In this document: piece after piece, positions 1-8,821 of the stretch
Layout of the letters: each line of letters starts with the position of its first letter
How positions within the stretch are numbered: position 1 is the first letter of the stretch
From: Synergistales bacterium
GTDB taxonomy: Bacteria > Synergistota > Synergistia > Synergistales > Aminiphilaceae
Assembly (NCBI GenBank): GCA_021736445.1
Contig: JAIPGA010000021.1
Span: 1 to 34,316, forward strand
Length of the DNA stretch: 34,316 nucleotides
Reading direction: 5' to 3'
The notes under the pieces: generated by a model
Database searches by the model: none
Seen by the model: only the letters and a program-made list of their open reading frames with translations
Told to the model about the DNA's origin: nothing
Made by a program: the position numbers and the translations under genes

Positions 1-2
1 CC

Positions 3-47
3 TACGAACCCAAAGACCTGGAACGTCTTGTCTTCGATATGGTATAA
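3..47 (+). CDS. 3' end of an unidentified upstream gene
   Basis: The window opens inside a reading frame that runs from base 3 to a TAA at 45-47 and encodes the last 14 residues, YEPKDLERLVFDMV. It ends 26 bases before the GspF/PilC start, so it probably belongs to the same operon. In such operons the gene before gspF/pilC is usually a GspE/PilB or PilT-type secretion ATPase, but the fragment is too short to identify the family. The ATPase idea rests on position only. Confidence 0.5.
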   Translation, partial: YEPKDLERLVFDMV

Positions 48-73
48 GTGTTCCAGGAACGAGGTGAGCGACA

Positions 74-1330
74 ATGCATTTTGCCTACAAGGCCAGGAGA
101 GGGAACGGCGACGTGGTGCGCGGCAAGCAGGAAGCCCGCACCCGGCAGGAGGTGGCCGATTGGCTCCGTGCCAATTCGTTGCTGCCGATCACTATAGAAA
201 CGACATCGAAGGGGGCGGCGACCGGAAGCTCGGCAGAGAAGCTCTCCTTTACGGAGAGGCTGCAGTCGCTGGGCCGGAAGCTGCAGGAGATCTCCACGAT
301 CAGCATCAAGGACAAGGCGATCTTCTTCCGGCAGCTCTCCACGATGCTTGCCTCCGGTCTGACCCTGACCTCCAGCCTCGACATCCTCCAGGGACAGACC
401 AAGAACAAGCGGTTGATCCGGGCGATCCGCGAGGTCAAGCGCCAGCTGGACACGGGAAACAGCATGGCGGGAGCCATGCGCGGACGCTCCGAGTTCACGA
501 CGCTGATCGTGGCGATGGTGCAGGCCGGGGAGGAATCGGGGATGCTCGACGTGACGCTGGAGCGGCTCGCCAGCTTTCTGGAAAAGCAGGATGCCCTGCG
601 GAGGAAGATCCTCTCGGCGGTTTCCTACCCTGCGGTGGTCACCCTCTTTGCCATCGGCGCTCTGTACGTCGTTGTGGCCGTCATTGTCCCCAGGTTCCAG
701 GTTCTGTTCCGGCAGATGAACATCAACCTCCCCGGGATCACCCGGTTTCTGTTCTCCATGGCCGAGCTGCTGCAGCGGTACTGGTATGTGGCGCTGCTCA
801 TCTTTGTCGGCGTCATCGGGTTGCTGATCCTGCTGAGCCGCCTCCCCAGGACCAAACCCTACATGGACCGGTTCAAGCTCATGCTGCCGATCTTCGGCGA
901 CATCCTCCGGAAATCCGCCCTCACCCGGGCGTCGAGGACGCTCTCCACGCTGCTCCGTTCCGGTGTCCCCATCCTCAGTGCCCTGGAGATGACCGCCGGT
1001 GTGGCTAACAACGAGCGGATCGGCCATGCCTACATCCAGCTCCAGCGCTCCGCCAAAGCCGGAGGGAGCCTCGGGGAGACCGCAAGCGAGATGAAGGAAT
1101 TCCCCCCCATGATCGCCCACATGATCACCGTAGGCGAGCAGACGGGACAGCTGGAGGAAATGCTGGACCGGTCGGCCGACTGGTTCGAAGGCGAGCTTGA
1201 CGAGAAGATCAACAACCTCACCTCGATCCTGGAGCCCTTCCTCCTCCTGCTCGTAGGGGGCGTTGTCGGGATCGTGGCCCTCTCCATCTTCACGCCCATC
1301 CTCTCGGCGATCCAGCAGTATGTGAACTAG
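74..1330 (+). CDS. Type II secretion/type IV pilus inner-membrane platform protein, GspF/PilC family
   Basis: This 418-residue protein is the polytopic platform protein that couples the assembly ATPase to pilin polymerisation in the inner membrane. A cytoplasmic N-terminal region is followed by two repeated T2SSF domains, roughly residues 80-205 and 283-406. Each carries a family-like segment such as FFRQLSTMLASG and, in the second, RTLSTLLRSGVPI. Each domain is followed by hydrophobic segments (about 185-215, 235-255 and 385-408). The length matches the family. The ATG at 74 follows GAGGTGAG at 61-68 with good spacing. The next three genes are prepilin-like proteins, which supports a pilus or pseudopilus cluster. 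Whether it serves pili or secretion cannot be decided from this gene alone. Confidence 0.93.
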   Translation: MHFAYKARRGNGDVVRGKQEARTRQEVADWLRANSLLPITIETTSKGAATGSSAEKLSFTERLQSLGRKLQEISTISIKDKAIFFRQLSTMLASGLTLTSSLDILQGQTKNKRLIRAIREVKRQLDTGNSMAGAMRGRSEFTTLIVAMVQAGEESGMLDVTLERLASFLEKQDALRRKILSAVSYPAVVTLFAIGALYVVVAVIVPRFQVLFRQMNINLPGITRFLFSMAELLQRYWYVALLIFVGVIGLLILLSRLPRTKPYMDRFKLMLPIFGDILRKSALTRASRTLSTLLRSGVPILSALEMTAGVANNERIGHAYIQLQRSAKAGGSLGETASEMKEFPPMIAHMITVGEQTGQLEEMLDRSADWFEGELDEKINNLTSILEPFLLLLVGGVVGIVALSIFTPILSAIQQYVN

Positions 1331-1348
1331 ATGGTATGAGCGCAGTAC

Positions 1349-1377
1349 TGGCATATCTGAAACCCTTGTGGTATAGT
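1349..1377 (+). promoter_or_regulatory. Putative promoter for the prepilin gene
   Basis: A TATAGT hexamer at 1372-1377 is preceded by TG one base upstream (TGGTATAGT), an extended -10 arrangement. The -35 position 17 bases upstream (TGGCAT, 1349-1354) is poor. The site lies in the 126-base gap before the major prepilin-like gene, which often has its own strong promoter. Confidence 0.4.
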
Positions 1378-1456
1378 CGTACCATCGCCATGAGGGATTT
1401 AGGATGTAGATGACTTGGGTAAGAAGTCTGAACAATGCCGAGAAGGAGGACTCAAA

Positions 1457-1909
1457 ATGAGAAAAAAGATGATGAAACGGCGGAGCGCCTTTACACTGGT
1501 GGAACTGCTGGTGGTGATCGTGATTATCGGGATCCTCTCCAGCATGCTGATGCTGACAATGGGATCGGGAACGGACCGCGCCACGGCGACGAAGATCGTC
1601 AGTGATTTGCGGAATCTGAAGGCCGCGGCGATTATGGTGTATGCAGACGATGATGCCTGGCCAACGAATTCAGATATAGCTTCGTTGGATCGCTATGTTG
1701 ATCAATCAATATCAAGTGATGTCTATGCAATATCTGACTCTAATGATTATGTGGGCTATTTGGGTATAGACACTAATGGCGAAGTTGATAACTATCTAAA
1801 GGATATGGCAGAGGATAATGGACTCTATGGAACTAACGGTGGGACAGATCTTTCAACCCCAAATAGTTATGCGGAAGGAGATACAGCTGTTTGGATGAAA
1901 TTAAGATAG
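1457..1909 (+). CDS. Prepilin-type N-terminal cleavage/methylation protein (major pilin-like)
   Basis: This 150-residue pilin-like protein has a class III signal: a basic leader MRKKMMKRRSA, then FTLVELLVVIVIIGI with Phe at mature +1 and Glu at +5, continuing into the hydrophobic polymerisation helix. The residue before the predicted cleavage site is Ala rather than the usual Gly. The start is ATG 1457 because AGGAGGA at 1444-1450 sits 6 bases upstream; the frame is open back to 1415 but lacks a better ribosome site there. The C-terminal half is very AT-rich: by hand count only 71 of 180 bases are G or C in 1681-1860, far below the neighbours. It is rich in Asp, Asn, Tyr and Ser and has few Lys/Arg. 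This suggests a surface-exposed variable domain or recent acquisition. Confidence 0.9.
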   Translation: MRKKMMKRRSAFTLVELLVVIVIIGILSSMLMLTMGSGTDRATATKIVSDLRNLKAAAIMVYADDDAWPTNSDIASLDRYVDQSISSDVYAISDSNDYVGYLGIDTNGEVDNYLKDMAEDNGLYGTNGGTDLSTPNSYAEGDTAVWMKLR

Positions 1910-2044
1910 AGCAGGGATTCCTTTATCCGGCGTTTTGTTTTTTGTTTATTGAACAATGAATCCAAGCTATACCAGGCTCCTTGTTGTCGTTGTCATAATG
2001 ACCATGGGTGCCGGGAACGACTGGGCCAAAGTAACGCATCGACC

Positions 2045-2073
2045 AGGACCACCCGCTTAGAGCGGGTGGTCCT
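2045..2073 (+). repeat. Perfect 13-bp inverted repeat with 3-base loop
   Basis: AGGACCACCCGCT (2045-2057) and AGCGGGTGGTCCT (2061-2073) are perfect inverted copies separated by TAG. There is no T-run after it, so it is not a standard intrinsic terminator on the + strand, although it could still stop or slow transcription between the major prepilin and the next gene. Hairpins of this look occur at the ends of IS200/IS605-type elements, so a relic of such an element is possible. No transposase gene is present here. Confidence 0.6.
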
Positions 2074-2102
2074 GACATACCGACGGAAACCGGGAGCAGA
2101 GG

Positions 2103-2477
2103 ATGATGAGAAACAGAGGCGGCTTCGGACTCGTCGAGGTGATCATATCGCTGGTACTGGTGGGGATCGCCCTCTCGGCGCTCGCCCTGACGCCGACCAT
2201 GGTGGCCTATCTCACCAAGGGGCTGATCCAGCGGGAGCAGGCGGGGAGCATCGTCAACGCCTATCTGGTGCGGTACTCCCTGGTTTCCCTCGACGTTGAC
2301 CAGCATACCTTCCCCATTGCGGAGCTCCCGGCCGGGAGATTGAGTTTCGACCGCGTCAGCGATGACGAGGCGCTCACGGTGCAGCTCACCTGGAGCGGCA
2401 CCAGGCCGGGGGGCAACAATGTCCTCCGCCGTACCAGAACCGTGGTGGTCTCCGAAGACAGCGGAGGCGGGTCATGA
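2103..2477 (+). CDS. Prepilin-type minor pseudopilin (PilV/GspI-like)
   Basis: This 124-residue protein has a short leader MMRNRGG, then FGLVEVIISLVLVGIALSAL, with the Gly-Phe cleavage site and Glu at mature +5 of type IV prepilins. The rest is a small, poorly conserved globular region ending in a Gly/Ser-rich tail. Start ATG 2103 (or ATG 2106) follows GGGAG at 2092-2096. Its TGA overlaps the ATG of the next gene (ATGA at 2474-2477), showing translational coupling. The short length and position between a major pilin-like protein and a longer PilW-like protein suggest a minor pseudopilin of the pilus tip. Assignment to PilV or GspI is by context. Confidence 0.85.
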   Translation: MMRNRGGFGLVEVIISLVLVGIALSALALTPTMVAYLTKGLIQREQAGSIVNAYLVRYSLVSLDVDQHTFPIAELPAGRLSFDRVSDDEALTVQLTWSGTRPGGNNVLRRTRTVVVSEDSGGGS

Positions 2478-3379
2478 GGCGGATTCGCCGGGGCCTCAAG
2501 GATTCCGCAGAGGGGTTCACGCTGGTCGAGCTGATCATCACCATGCTCATCGGCGGGCTGATCATGGCGGCGGTGGTGTCGCTGCTTTTCATGTTTACCC
2601 AGCAGGCTACCCAGAGCAGGGATCTGGTGGAGGCCGCCCAGCGTGGGCAGATGGTGGTCCTCCTGCTTGACCGGCCGGTCCAGCACGCCGGTCTGGGGAT
2701 GCCCGGCGACTCCAGTGACTATGCCAAAATGCTGTCCTTCGATACCAAACCGGCCTACCGGTCCTGGGGTACGCCCTTCTCGGTCGACGAGGGCGGTGAG
2801 CGCCTGTACGTGCTCTACGGGATCGACACGGAACTGGGCGTGGTCTCGCCCTGTGCGATTTCCCCCGACACCGCGCTGTGCTCCCTGGATCTCTCCACCG
2901 ACGAGGGGGATTCCCTTCCGCCAGCGACGGAGGTGGGTGACTATACCCAATGGCTGTCGCTGGTGGGGAGCGATATCGTCCTCTATCGCACCGGCTATGA
3001 TCCCGGCCTGGGTAGGCTGTACGGGAAGTACCAGCCTGACAGGGTCGACAGGATCAACCTCAACTCCGATCTCTACCAGCTCCGCGGTCTGGAGGCCTGG
3101 GTCTCCCCCTCGGAGGATATCTTCTATACGAGGGACTACAAAAACGAGGAGATCGGTGTGGTGCCGCCCCGGCAACCGCGGGTCCGCGGGATCGCCAGCT
3201 GGGATATCTCTTTCGGCCGTGACCCGGCGCTGGTCACCGTGAAGGTGCTCGCCAGAGCCGGCACCAGGCACGACAGAGCCGTGTCCACCACGGTGCCGGG
3301 CTGGGGCGCCCCGCCGGATCCCTACTACCGCTATGTCCTGATCCAGCGGACCTGGCATCTGCGCAACTGGGTCTGGTAG
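2474..3379 (+). CDS. Prepilin-type minor pseudopilin (PilW/GspJ-like)
   Basis: This 301-residue protein begins with a 14-residue basic leader ending in EG, followed by FTLVELIITMLIGGLIMAAV: Gly-Phe cleavage site, Glu at mature +5, and one hydrophobic helix. The remaining ~265 residues form a large extracytoplasmic domain containing two Cys residues near the middle (CAISPDTALC) that could form a disulfide. The length fits PilW or GspJ-type minor pilins, which cap the pilus or pseudopilus tip. It overlaps the previous gene by four bases and ends the pilus cluster; the next gene has its own promoter. Confidence 0.85.
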   Translation: MRRIRRGLKDSAEGFTLVELIITMLIGGLIMAAVVSLLFMFTQQATQSRDLVEAAQRGQMVVLLLDRPVQHAGLGMPGDSSDYAKMLSFDTKPAYRSWGTPFSVDEGGERLYVLYGIDTELGVVSPCAISPDTALCSLDLSTDEGDSLPPATEVGDYTQWLSLVGSDIVLYRTGYDPGLGRLYGKYQPDRVDRINLNSDLYQLRGLEAWVSPSEDIFYTRDYKNEEIGVVPPRQPRVRGIASWDISFGRDPALVTVKVLARAGTRHDRAVSTTVPGWGAPPDPYYRYVLIQRTWHLRNWVW

Positions 3380-3402
3380 CGCCGCTTTTTACAAAACGAT
3401 CC

Positions 3403-3431
3403 TTGCCAGGGGCGGGGAGATGTGCTATGGT
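3403..3431 (+). promoter_or_regulatory. Promoter of the pyr operon
   Basis: TTGCCA (3403-3408) and TATGGT (3426-3431) are separated by exactly 17 bases, and the -10 carries an upstream TG (TGCTATGGT). This predicts a start near 3438, placing the whole PyrR-responsive leader in the transcript. It lies right after the last pilus gene. Confidence 0.75.
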
Positions 3432-3437
3432 CCCCAG

Positions 3438-4147
<710 letters not shown>

Positions 4148-4150
4148 GGA

Positions 4151-5080
4151 ATGGCCTGGACCCACAGGAACCTGCTTGATGTGGACGTGCTGAGCCGGGC
4201 GGACCTGGAGCTTCTGATGGACCAGTCCACCTACATGGAGGAGCTCCTGGACCGGCCGATCAAGAAGGTGCCCGCTCTGCGGGGGAGGATGATCGTCAAT
4301 CTCTTTTTCGAGCCCTCCACGCGGACCAGGGCCTCCTTCGAGCTGGCCGAGAAGTTCCTCGGCGCCGATGTGGTCAACTGGTCGGCTTCCGGTTCCAGCG
4401 TCAAGAAGGGCGAAAGCCTTGTCGATACGGCCTGGACGCTGGAGGCCATGGGGGCCGACGCCGTGGTGGTGCGCCACTCCCGGGTGGGCACGCCCTGGTA
4501 TCTCCGCGACAAGCTCTTCCACGCGGCGGTCTTCAACGCCGGCGACGGCGCCCACGCCCATCCCACCCAGGCGCTGCTGGATGTCTACACCCTCTGGAAG
4601 GAGGTGGGCGATCTGGACGGGAAGAAGGTGGCCATCGTGGGCGACGTGCTCCACAGCCGGGTGGTGCGCAGCGATATCACCGCCTTCCAGGCCCTGGGCG
4701 CCGAGGTGGTGCTCTCCGGTCCGGGGACGCTGATGCCCCTGGATATCGGGGCGCTGGACGCCCACTATGAACCCGATCCCAGGAAGGCCGTGGAGGGCGC
4801 CGACGCGGTCTATCTGCTGCGCCTGCAGCGGGAGCGGCAGGACGAAGGACTGCTGCCTACGGAAGACGAGTACCACCGCCGGTACGGGGCCCACGGGGAG
4901 CTGCTCGGGCACGCCAGGAGCGATGCCTTTGTGATGCACCCGGGGCCGATCAACCGCGGCGTGGAGATCGCGTCGGAGGTGGCCGATTCCTCGCAGAGTC
5001 TGATCCTCAAGCAGGTGCGCAGCGGTGTGGCCGTGCGTATGGCTCTGCTCTATCTCTGCCTGGGGGGGAGTGTCGAATAA
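4151..5080 (+). CDS. pyrB: Aspartate carbamoyltransferase catalytic subunit
   Basis: This 309-residue enzyme condenses carbamoyl phosphate with aspartate to form carbamoyl aspartate, the committed step of pyrimidine synthesis. The carbamoyl-phosphate site FFEPSTRTRASFE is at about residues 52-64, and HAHPTQALLD near residue 135-145 supplies further active-site residues. The length is that of the free catalytic chain. No pyrI regulatory subunit is present, consistent with control by PyrR. The ATG follows a GGAGGAG stretch at the end of pyrR. Its TAA overlaps the pyrC ATG (TAATG). Confidence 0.96.
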   Translation: MAWTHRNLLDVDVLSRADLELLMDQSTYMEELLDRPIKKVPALRGRMIVNLFFEPSTRTRASFELAEKFLGADVVNWSASGSSVKKGESLVDTAWTLEAMGADAVVVRHSRVGTPWYLRDKLFHAAVFNAGDGAHAHPTQALLDVYTLWKEVGDLDGKKVAIVGDVLHSRVVRSDITAFQALGAEVVLSGPGTLMPLDIGALDAHYEPDPRKAVEGADAVYLLRLQRERQDEGLLPTEDEYHRRYGAHGELLGHARSDAFVMHPGPINRGVEIASEVADSSQSLILKQVRSGVAVRMALLYLCLGGSVE

Positions 5081-6396
5081 TGCTGCTGCAGAAGGTCTAT
5101 CTCTTCGACGGAAGAACGGTCACCGACGAGACCGTGGATATCCATGTGCGGGACGGAAAGGTGGCGGCCATCGGGAAGGAGCTGGATGCGCCCCGGGGGG
5201 AGGAGCGTGTCGATCTGCAGGGGATGCTGGTGGCCCCGGGCTTTATCGATATCCACGGCCACTTCCGCGACCCCGGCCAGACCTGGCGGGAGGATCTGCT
5301 CTCCGGTTCCCGGGCGGCGGCGGCGGGGGGCTATGTGACGGCGGTGGCCATGCCCAACACCGACCCGCCGCTGGACGCCCAGGTGCAGGTGGAGTATGTG
5401 GCCGGCAAGCGATACCCCGAAAACGGAGCGGTGGTCCGCCCGGCGGGGGCGGTGACCAAGGGCCGTGCGGGGGTGGAGCTCACCGAGATGGCCCGGATGG
5501 TGGAATCCGGGGCGGTGCTCTTTACCGACGACGGCTCCCCCGTCAGGACCCACCATCTGATGCGCACGGCCCTGCTCTACGCGCGGGATCTGGGGGTGCG
5601 GATCATGGAACATCCCGAGGAACCGGAGCTCACCAGGGACGGCGAGGTCAACGAGGGCCGCTGCTCCGCCATCAGCGGGATGAAGGGCTTCCCCCACTCC
5701 GGCGAGACCCTTGGGGTGATCCGGTCTCTGGAACTGAGCCGGGAGACAGGGGTCCCCATCCATCTCACCCATGTCAGTCTGGGGAGAGCCCTGGAGATGA
5801 TCCGCCGGGCCAAGAAGGAGGGGGTGGCGGTGACCTGCGATGTCACCCCGCACCATCTGGTGCTCTCCGAGGAGGATGTCCTGGAGAGCCATTTCAACGC
5901 CGCCTACAAGGTGAACCCGCCCCTCCGGAGCGAGGCCGACGTCAGGGCCCTCTGGGAGGGCATCGCCGACGGCACGGTGGACGCGATCGGTACGGACCAC
6001 GCCCCCTACCGGGTGGAGGAGAAGGATGTCCCCTTCCAGGACGCCCCCTTCGGGATCGCCTCCTACGAGTGCGCCGTGGCGGCTGTCCTGGATGCCTGGC
6101 AGCGCAATCCCCGGGGCGTGGCGCTCCACCAGCTGCTGGCCAGGTGGTCTGCAGGACCGGCGGGGATACTCGGCGAATACGGCAGGGCCTTCGGAGCCGT
6201 GGAAGAGGGGAAACCCGCCACCCTCACCGTGCTGGACCTCCACAGGAGTCGCACGGTGGACACCAGACAGTGGTACAGCAAGGCGGCCATCACGCCCTAT
6301 GCGGGGAGATCGCTGCAGGGATGGCCTGTGGCGGCCATCCTCGAGGGGAAGACGCTCTCCGGCTGCGGCATCGCAGGGCTGGAGGCGGGCAGGTAA
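5080..6396 (+). CDS. pyrC: Dihydroorotase, class I
   Basis: This 438-residue amidohydrolase cyclises carbamoyl aspartate to dihydroorotate. Metal ligands and signature segments are visible in order: DIHGHFRDPG (about residues 57-66), FTDDGSP, HLTHVSL, CDVTPHH and GTDHAPY. Length and motifs fit the long class I PyrC rather than the shorter class II form. It starts within the pyrB stop and ends in TAATG shared with pyrK, so translation is coupled across pyrB-pyrC-pyrK. It has the strong G/C third-position bias of its neighbours, which creates long meaningless frames on both strands here. Confidence 0.95.
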   Translation: MLLQKVYLFDGRTVTDETVDIHVRDGKVAAIGKELDAPRGEERVDLQGMLVAPGFIDIHGHFRDPGQTWREDLLSGSRAAAAGGYVTAVAMPNTDPPLDAQVQVEYVAGKRYPENGAVVRPAGAVTKGRAGVELTEMARMVESGAVLFTDDGSPVRTHHLMRTALLYARDLGVRIMEHPEEPELTRDGEVNEGRCSAISGMKGFPHSGETLGVIRSLELSRETGVPIHLTHVSLGRALEMIRRAKKEGVAVTCDVTPHHLVLSEEDVLESHFNAAYKVNPPLRSEADVRALWEGIADGTVDAIGTDHAPYRVEEKDVPFQDAPFGIASYECAVAAVLDAWQRNPRGVALHQLLARWSAGPAGILGEYGRAFGAVEEGKPATLTVLDLHRSRTVDTRQWYSKAAITPYAGRSLQGWPVAAILEGKTLSGCGIAGLEAGR

Positions 6397-7163
6397 TGCG
6401 CTGCGGGTCCATCGAGGGGACGGGTGTGGTCGAAGCGATCCGTCCCCTCACGGAGGACACCTGGGCGATGGAGGTCAGGGCTCCGTGGATCGCCGAAGGA
6501 GCGCTTCCCGGCCGGTTCCTCCTTCTGCGACCGCTGCCGGGCCGGGATCCCCTGCTGGGGAGACCCCTGGCCATCGCCGGTACTGCGGGGGAGACGGTCC
6601 ATCTGCTTGTGCAGGCGGTGGGACGGGGGACCTCCATCCTCGCCTCCCTTCCCCGGGGGGCTTCGGTGCAGCTGCGGGGCCCCCTGGGAAGGGGCTTCCC
6701 CGGGGAACCCCGGGGACGGCTCCTGCTGCTGGGCGGAGGGGTGGGGGGGGCGCCGCTGCGGGTCGCCTCGCAGCTGCTCAGTTGGGGGGGGATGGCCCAC
6801 CGCTTTCGTCTGGGCCTTCCGGACCACCGGTGGATCCCCTTCGGGCGGCATCTGCAGGGGGAATTCCCCTGGCTCGAGCTGTGGTCGGAAGACGGCAGCA
6901 TAGGAAGCGAGGGCACGCCGCTGGAGGAGCTGCCGACGGATGTCGAGGAGGTCTGGGCCTGCGGCCCGCCGGGGATGCTCCGTGCGCTCTGCCGTTCGGT
7001 GCCTTCCGGCGTGCGGTGCTTTGTCTCCATGGAAGCCAGGATGGCCTGCGGCTACGGCGGCTGTCTCGGCTGTGCCGTGCCGACCACCGGGGGGATGCGG
7101 CGGGCCTGCACCGACGGGCCGGTTTTTGCGGGAGAGGAGATCCTGTGGGATGAACTGGGATAG
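6396..7163 (+). CDS. pyrK: Dihydroorotate dehydrogenase electron transfer subunit PyrK
   Basis: PyrK carries FAD and a [2Fe-2S] cluster and passes electrons from PyrD to NAD+. In this 255-residue protein an N-terminal ferredoxin-reductase-like FAD domain contains RPLAIAG, followed by an NAD-binding segment LLLGGGVGGAPL. The C-terminal cysteine cluster ACGYGGCLGCAV plus a later Cys in ACTDGP supplies four iron-sulfur ligands. The frame is open far upstream over pyrC, but the ATG at 6396, overlapping the pyrC TAA, is the sensible start and gives the usual family length. It overlaps pyrD by 14 bases, fitting a stable two-subunit complex. Confidence 0.94.
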   Translation: MRCGSIEGTGVVEAIRPLTEDTWAMEVRAPWIAEGALPGRFLLLRPLPGRDPLLGRPLAIAGTAGETVHLLVQAVGRGTSILASLPRGASVQLRGPLGRGFPGEPRGRLLLLGGGVGGAPLRVASQLLSWGGMAHRFRLGLPDHRWIPFGRHLQGEFPWLELWSEDGSIGSEGTPLEELPTDVEEVWACGPPGMLRALCRSVPSGVRCFVSMEARMACGYGGCLGCAVPTTGGMRRACTDGPVFAGEEILWDELG

Positions 7164-8076
7164 ACTGGCATGCCGGGTGGGGGATGTGGCGCTGCCCACG
7201 CCGGTGGTGATCGCCTCCGGTGTCTGGCCGCTGGACACCGACGAGTGGTGCGGCCAGGCGCTGGAGGGCGTCGGCGCGATCTGTACCAAGGGGATCACGG
7301 CCGCGCCCCGTGAAGGCAACAGCGGACACCGGATCTGGGAGACCCCCTGCGGGATGCTGAACAGTATCGGTCTCCAGAATCCGGGTATGGAGCGGTTCTG
7401 TGCCGATGCCCTGCCTTCCATGCTGGCCGGGGGCGTACCCCTTGTGGCGAACATCGCGCCGGCTTCGGCAGAGGAGATCCCCTGGATGCTGGAACGGCTC
7501 CGCCCCTTTGGGGAGCGGCTGGCGACGGTGGAGCTGAACCTCTCCTGCCCCAATGTGGACAGGGGGGGACTCAGCTGGGGCGGCTCACTGGAGGGTATCC
7601 ACGAAGCCACATCCCTGGCGCGCGCCGGCTGGCCGGGGGCGCTCTGGGTCAAGATCAGTCCCCAGGCCGCCTCCATCGGCAATGCCGTGGAAGCCGCGGC
7701 GCGTGCCGGTGGCGACGCGGTGGTGGTGGCCAATACCTGGCTGGGGATGGCCATGGATGTGGAGCAGGAGCGGCCGGCCTTCCGGCGGACCTTCGCGGGG
7801 CTCTCCGGTCCGGCGGTCTTCCCCCTCGCGCTGCGGGCGGTCTGGGAGGCGGCGGCCTGCGACCTCCTTCCCGTGGTGGCCTGCGGGGGCGTCGCCGACT
7901 GGCGGGATCTGGCCGCCATGCTGCTGGCCGGTGCGTCGGCGGTGGAGGTGGGCACGGCGCTCTGCTCGGACCTCACAGCGCCCCGAAGGCTCTGTGAAGG
8001 GCTGGACGATCATATGGAGGCGCGGGGATACCGCGACCTCACCCGGCTGGTCGGGAAGGCCCGCTGCGGTCAATGA
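7150..8076 (+). CDS. pyrD: Dihydroorotate dehydrogenase, class 1B catalytic subunit
   Basis: This 308-residue FMN enzyme oxidises dihydroorotate to orotate. The catalytic Cys lies in ELNLSCPNV, the substrate/FMN segment GMLNSIGLQNPG is near residue 75-86, and phosphate-binding GGVADW and GASAVEVGTA are near the C-terminus. Coupling to pyrK identifies the NAD+-dependent class 1B form, which suits an anaerobic life. ATG 7150 lies inside the last codons of pyrK; the frame is open upstream, but that part is a shadow of pyrK. Confidence 0.95.
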   Translation: MNWDRLACRVGDVALPTPVVIASGVWPLDTDEWCGQALEGVGAICTKGITAAPREGNSGHRIWETPCGMLNSIGLQNPGMERFCADALPSMLAGGVPLVANIAPASAEEIPWMLERLRPFGERLATVELNLSCPNVDRGGLSWGGSLEGIHEATSLARAGWPGALWVKISPQAASIGNAVEAAARAGGDAVVVANTWLGMAMDVEQERPAFRRTFAGLSGPAVFPLALRAVWEAAACDLLPVVACGGVADWRDLAAMLLAGASAVEVGTALCSDLTAPRRLCEGLDDHMEARGYRDLTRLVGKARCGQ

Positions 8077-8095
8077 AAGGAAGGAGAGGCCGACG

Positions 8096-8821
8096 ATGGC
8101 GTATGTTCGCGAGAGAAACCCGGTGATCCTGGCGCTGGATATCACCGTGCCCGAGGAGGCTCTGGCCTTTCTCGAGCCGCTTGCCGGTGTGCTCCGGTAT
8201 GTCAAGATAGGCCCCGCTCTCTTTCTGCGGGGCGGTATCGACGTGGTGCGGAGGGTGCAGGGGATGGGCTTTTCCGTCTTCCTGGATCTCAAGCTGCACG
8301 ATATCCCCAACACCGTGGCGCTGGCCGTGGAGTCGCTGGGCGAAGCCCCTCCCTGGTCGCTCACGCTCCACGCCTCCGGCGGGGCGGCCATGCTCCGACG
8401 GGCCGTGGCGGCCCGGGACGCCCACTGCCCCGACATGCTGCTCTTTGGGGTGAGCGTCCTGACAAGCTTCAACGACGCCATGCTGCAGGAGGTCTCCCCG
8501 GGTGTGCCGTCGATGGAGGAACTGGTGGTCCACCGGGCCCGGCTGTGCGCCCGGGAGGGGCTGGACGGGCTGGTCTGTTCTCCCCGGGAACTCCGGTTCC
8601 TCCCCGGCAGGGGTGAGCTGGGGCTCGCCCGGGTGGTCCCGGGGATCAGACCCCGCGACAATGCCGGGGACGACCAGCGGCGTACGGCGACACCGGCGCA
8701 GGCCTATGGTGACGGAGCGGACTACCTGGTGGTGGGGAGGCCGATACGGGAGGCCGCGGACCCTGCCGCCGTGGTGGAATCCATCGTGGAGGAGACAGGA
8801 GGCGCGCGGGAACATGAATGA
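8096..8821 (+). CDS. pyrF: Orotidine 5'-phosphate decarboxylase
   Basis: This 241-residue TIM-barrel enzyme decarboxylates OMP to UMP. The catalytic DxKxxD motif is visible as DLKLHDIPNTV (about residues 61-71); an early substrate Asp lies in ILALDIT, a Lys in YVKIGP, and a C-terminal phosphate-binding GADYLVVGRPI. Start ATG 8096 follows AAGGAGAGG a few bases upstream. The frame continues upstream over pyrD but without need. It overlaps pyrE by eight bases. Confidence 0.95.
   Translation: MAYVRERNPVILALDITVPEEALAFLEPLAGVLRYVKIGPALFLRGGIDVVRRVQGMGFSVFLDLKLHDIPNTVALAVESLGEAPPWSLTLHASGGAAMLRRAVAARDAHCPDMLLFGVSVLTSFNDAMLQEVSPGVPSMEELVVHRARLCAREGLDGLVCSPRELRFLPGRGELGLARVVPGIRPRDNAGDDQRRTATPAQAYGDGADYLVVGRPIREAADPAAVVESIVEETGGAREHE

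Noticed and set aside
1349-1368. Possible sigma-54 promoter before the prepilin gene
   Set aside because: TGGCAT is present but the required GC element at the proper distance is missing; an extended -10 sigma-70 type site fits better.
2-1435. 477-codon open frame on the - strand
   Set aside because: It lies opposite the clear GspF/PilC gene and reflects GC-rich codon bias; its translation has no recognisable motif and is low in complexity. The same applies to the long - strand frames opposite pyrRB, pyrCK, ftsK, dxs and recN.
1956-2060. 34-codon frame with a hydrophobic stretch, stop codon in the hairpin loop
   Set aside because: No ribosome-binding site precedes it and the stop inside the hairpin is probably coincidence. 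Not supported as a gene.
5025-6395. Long + strand frame upstream of and continuous with pyrK
   Set aside because: This part overlaps pyrC out of frame and reads as Gly/Arg/Pro-rich nonsense; the true pyrK start is ATG 6396.
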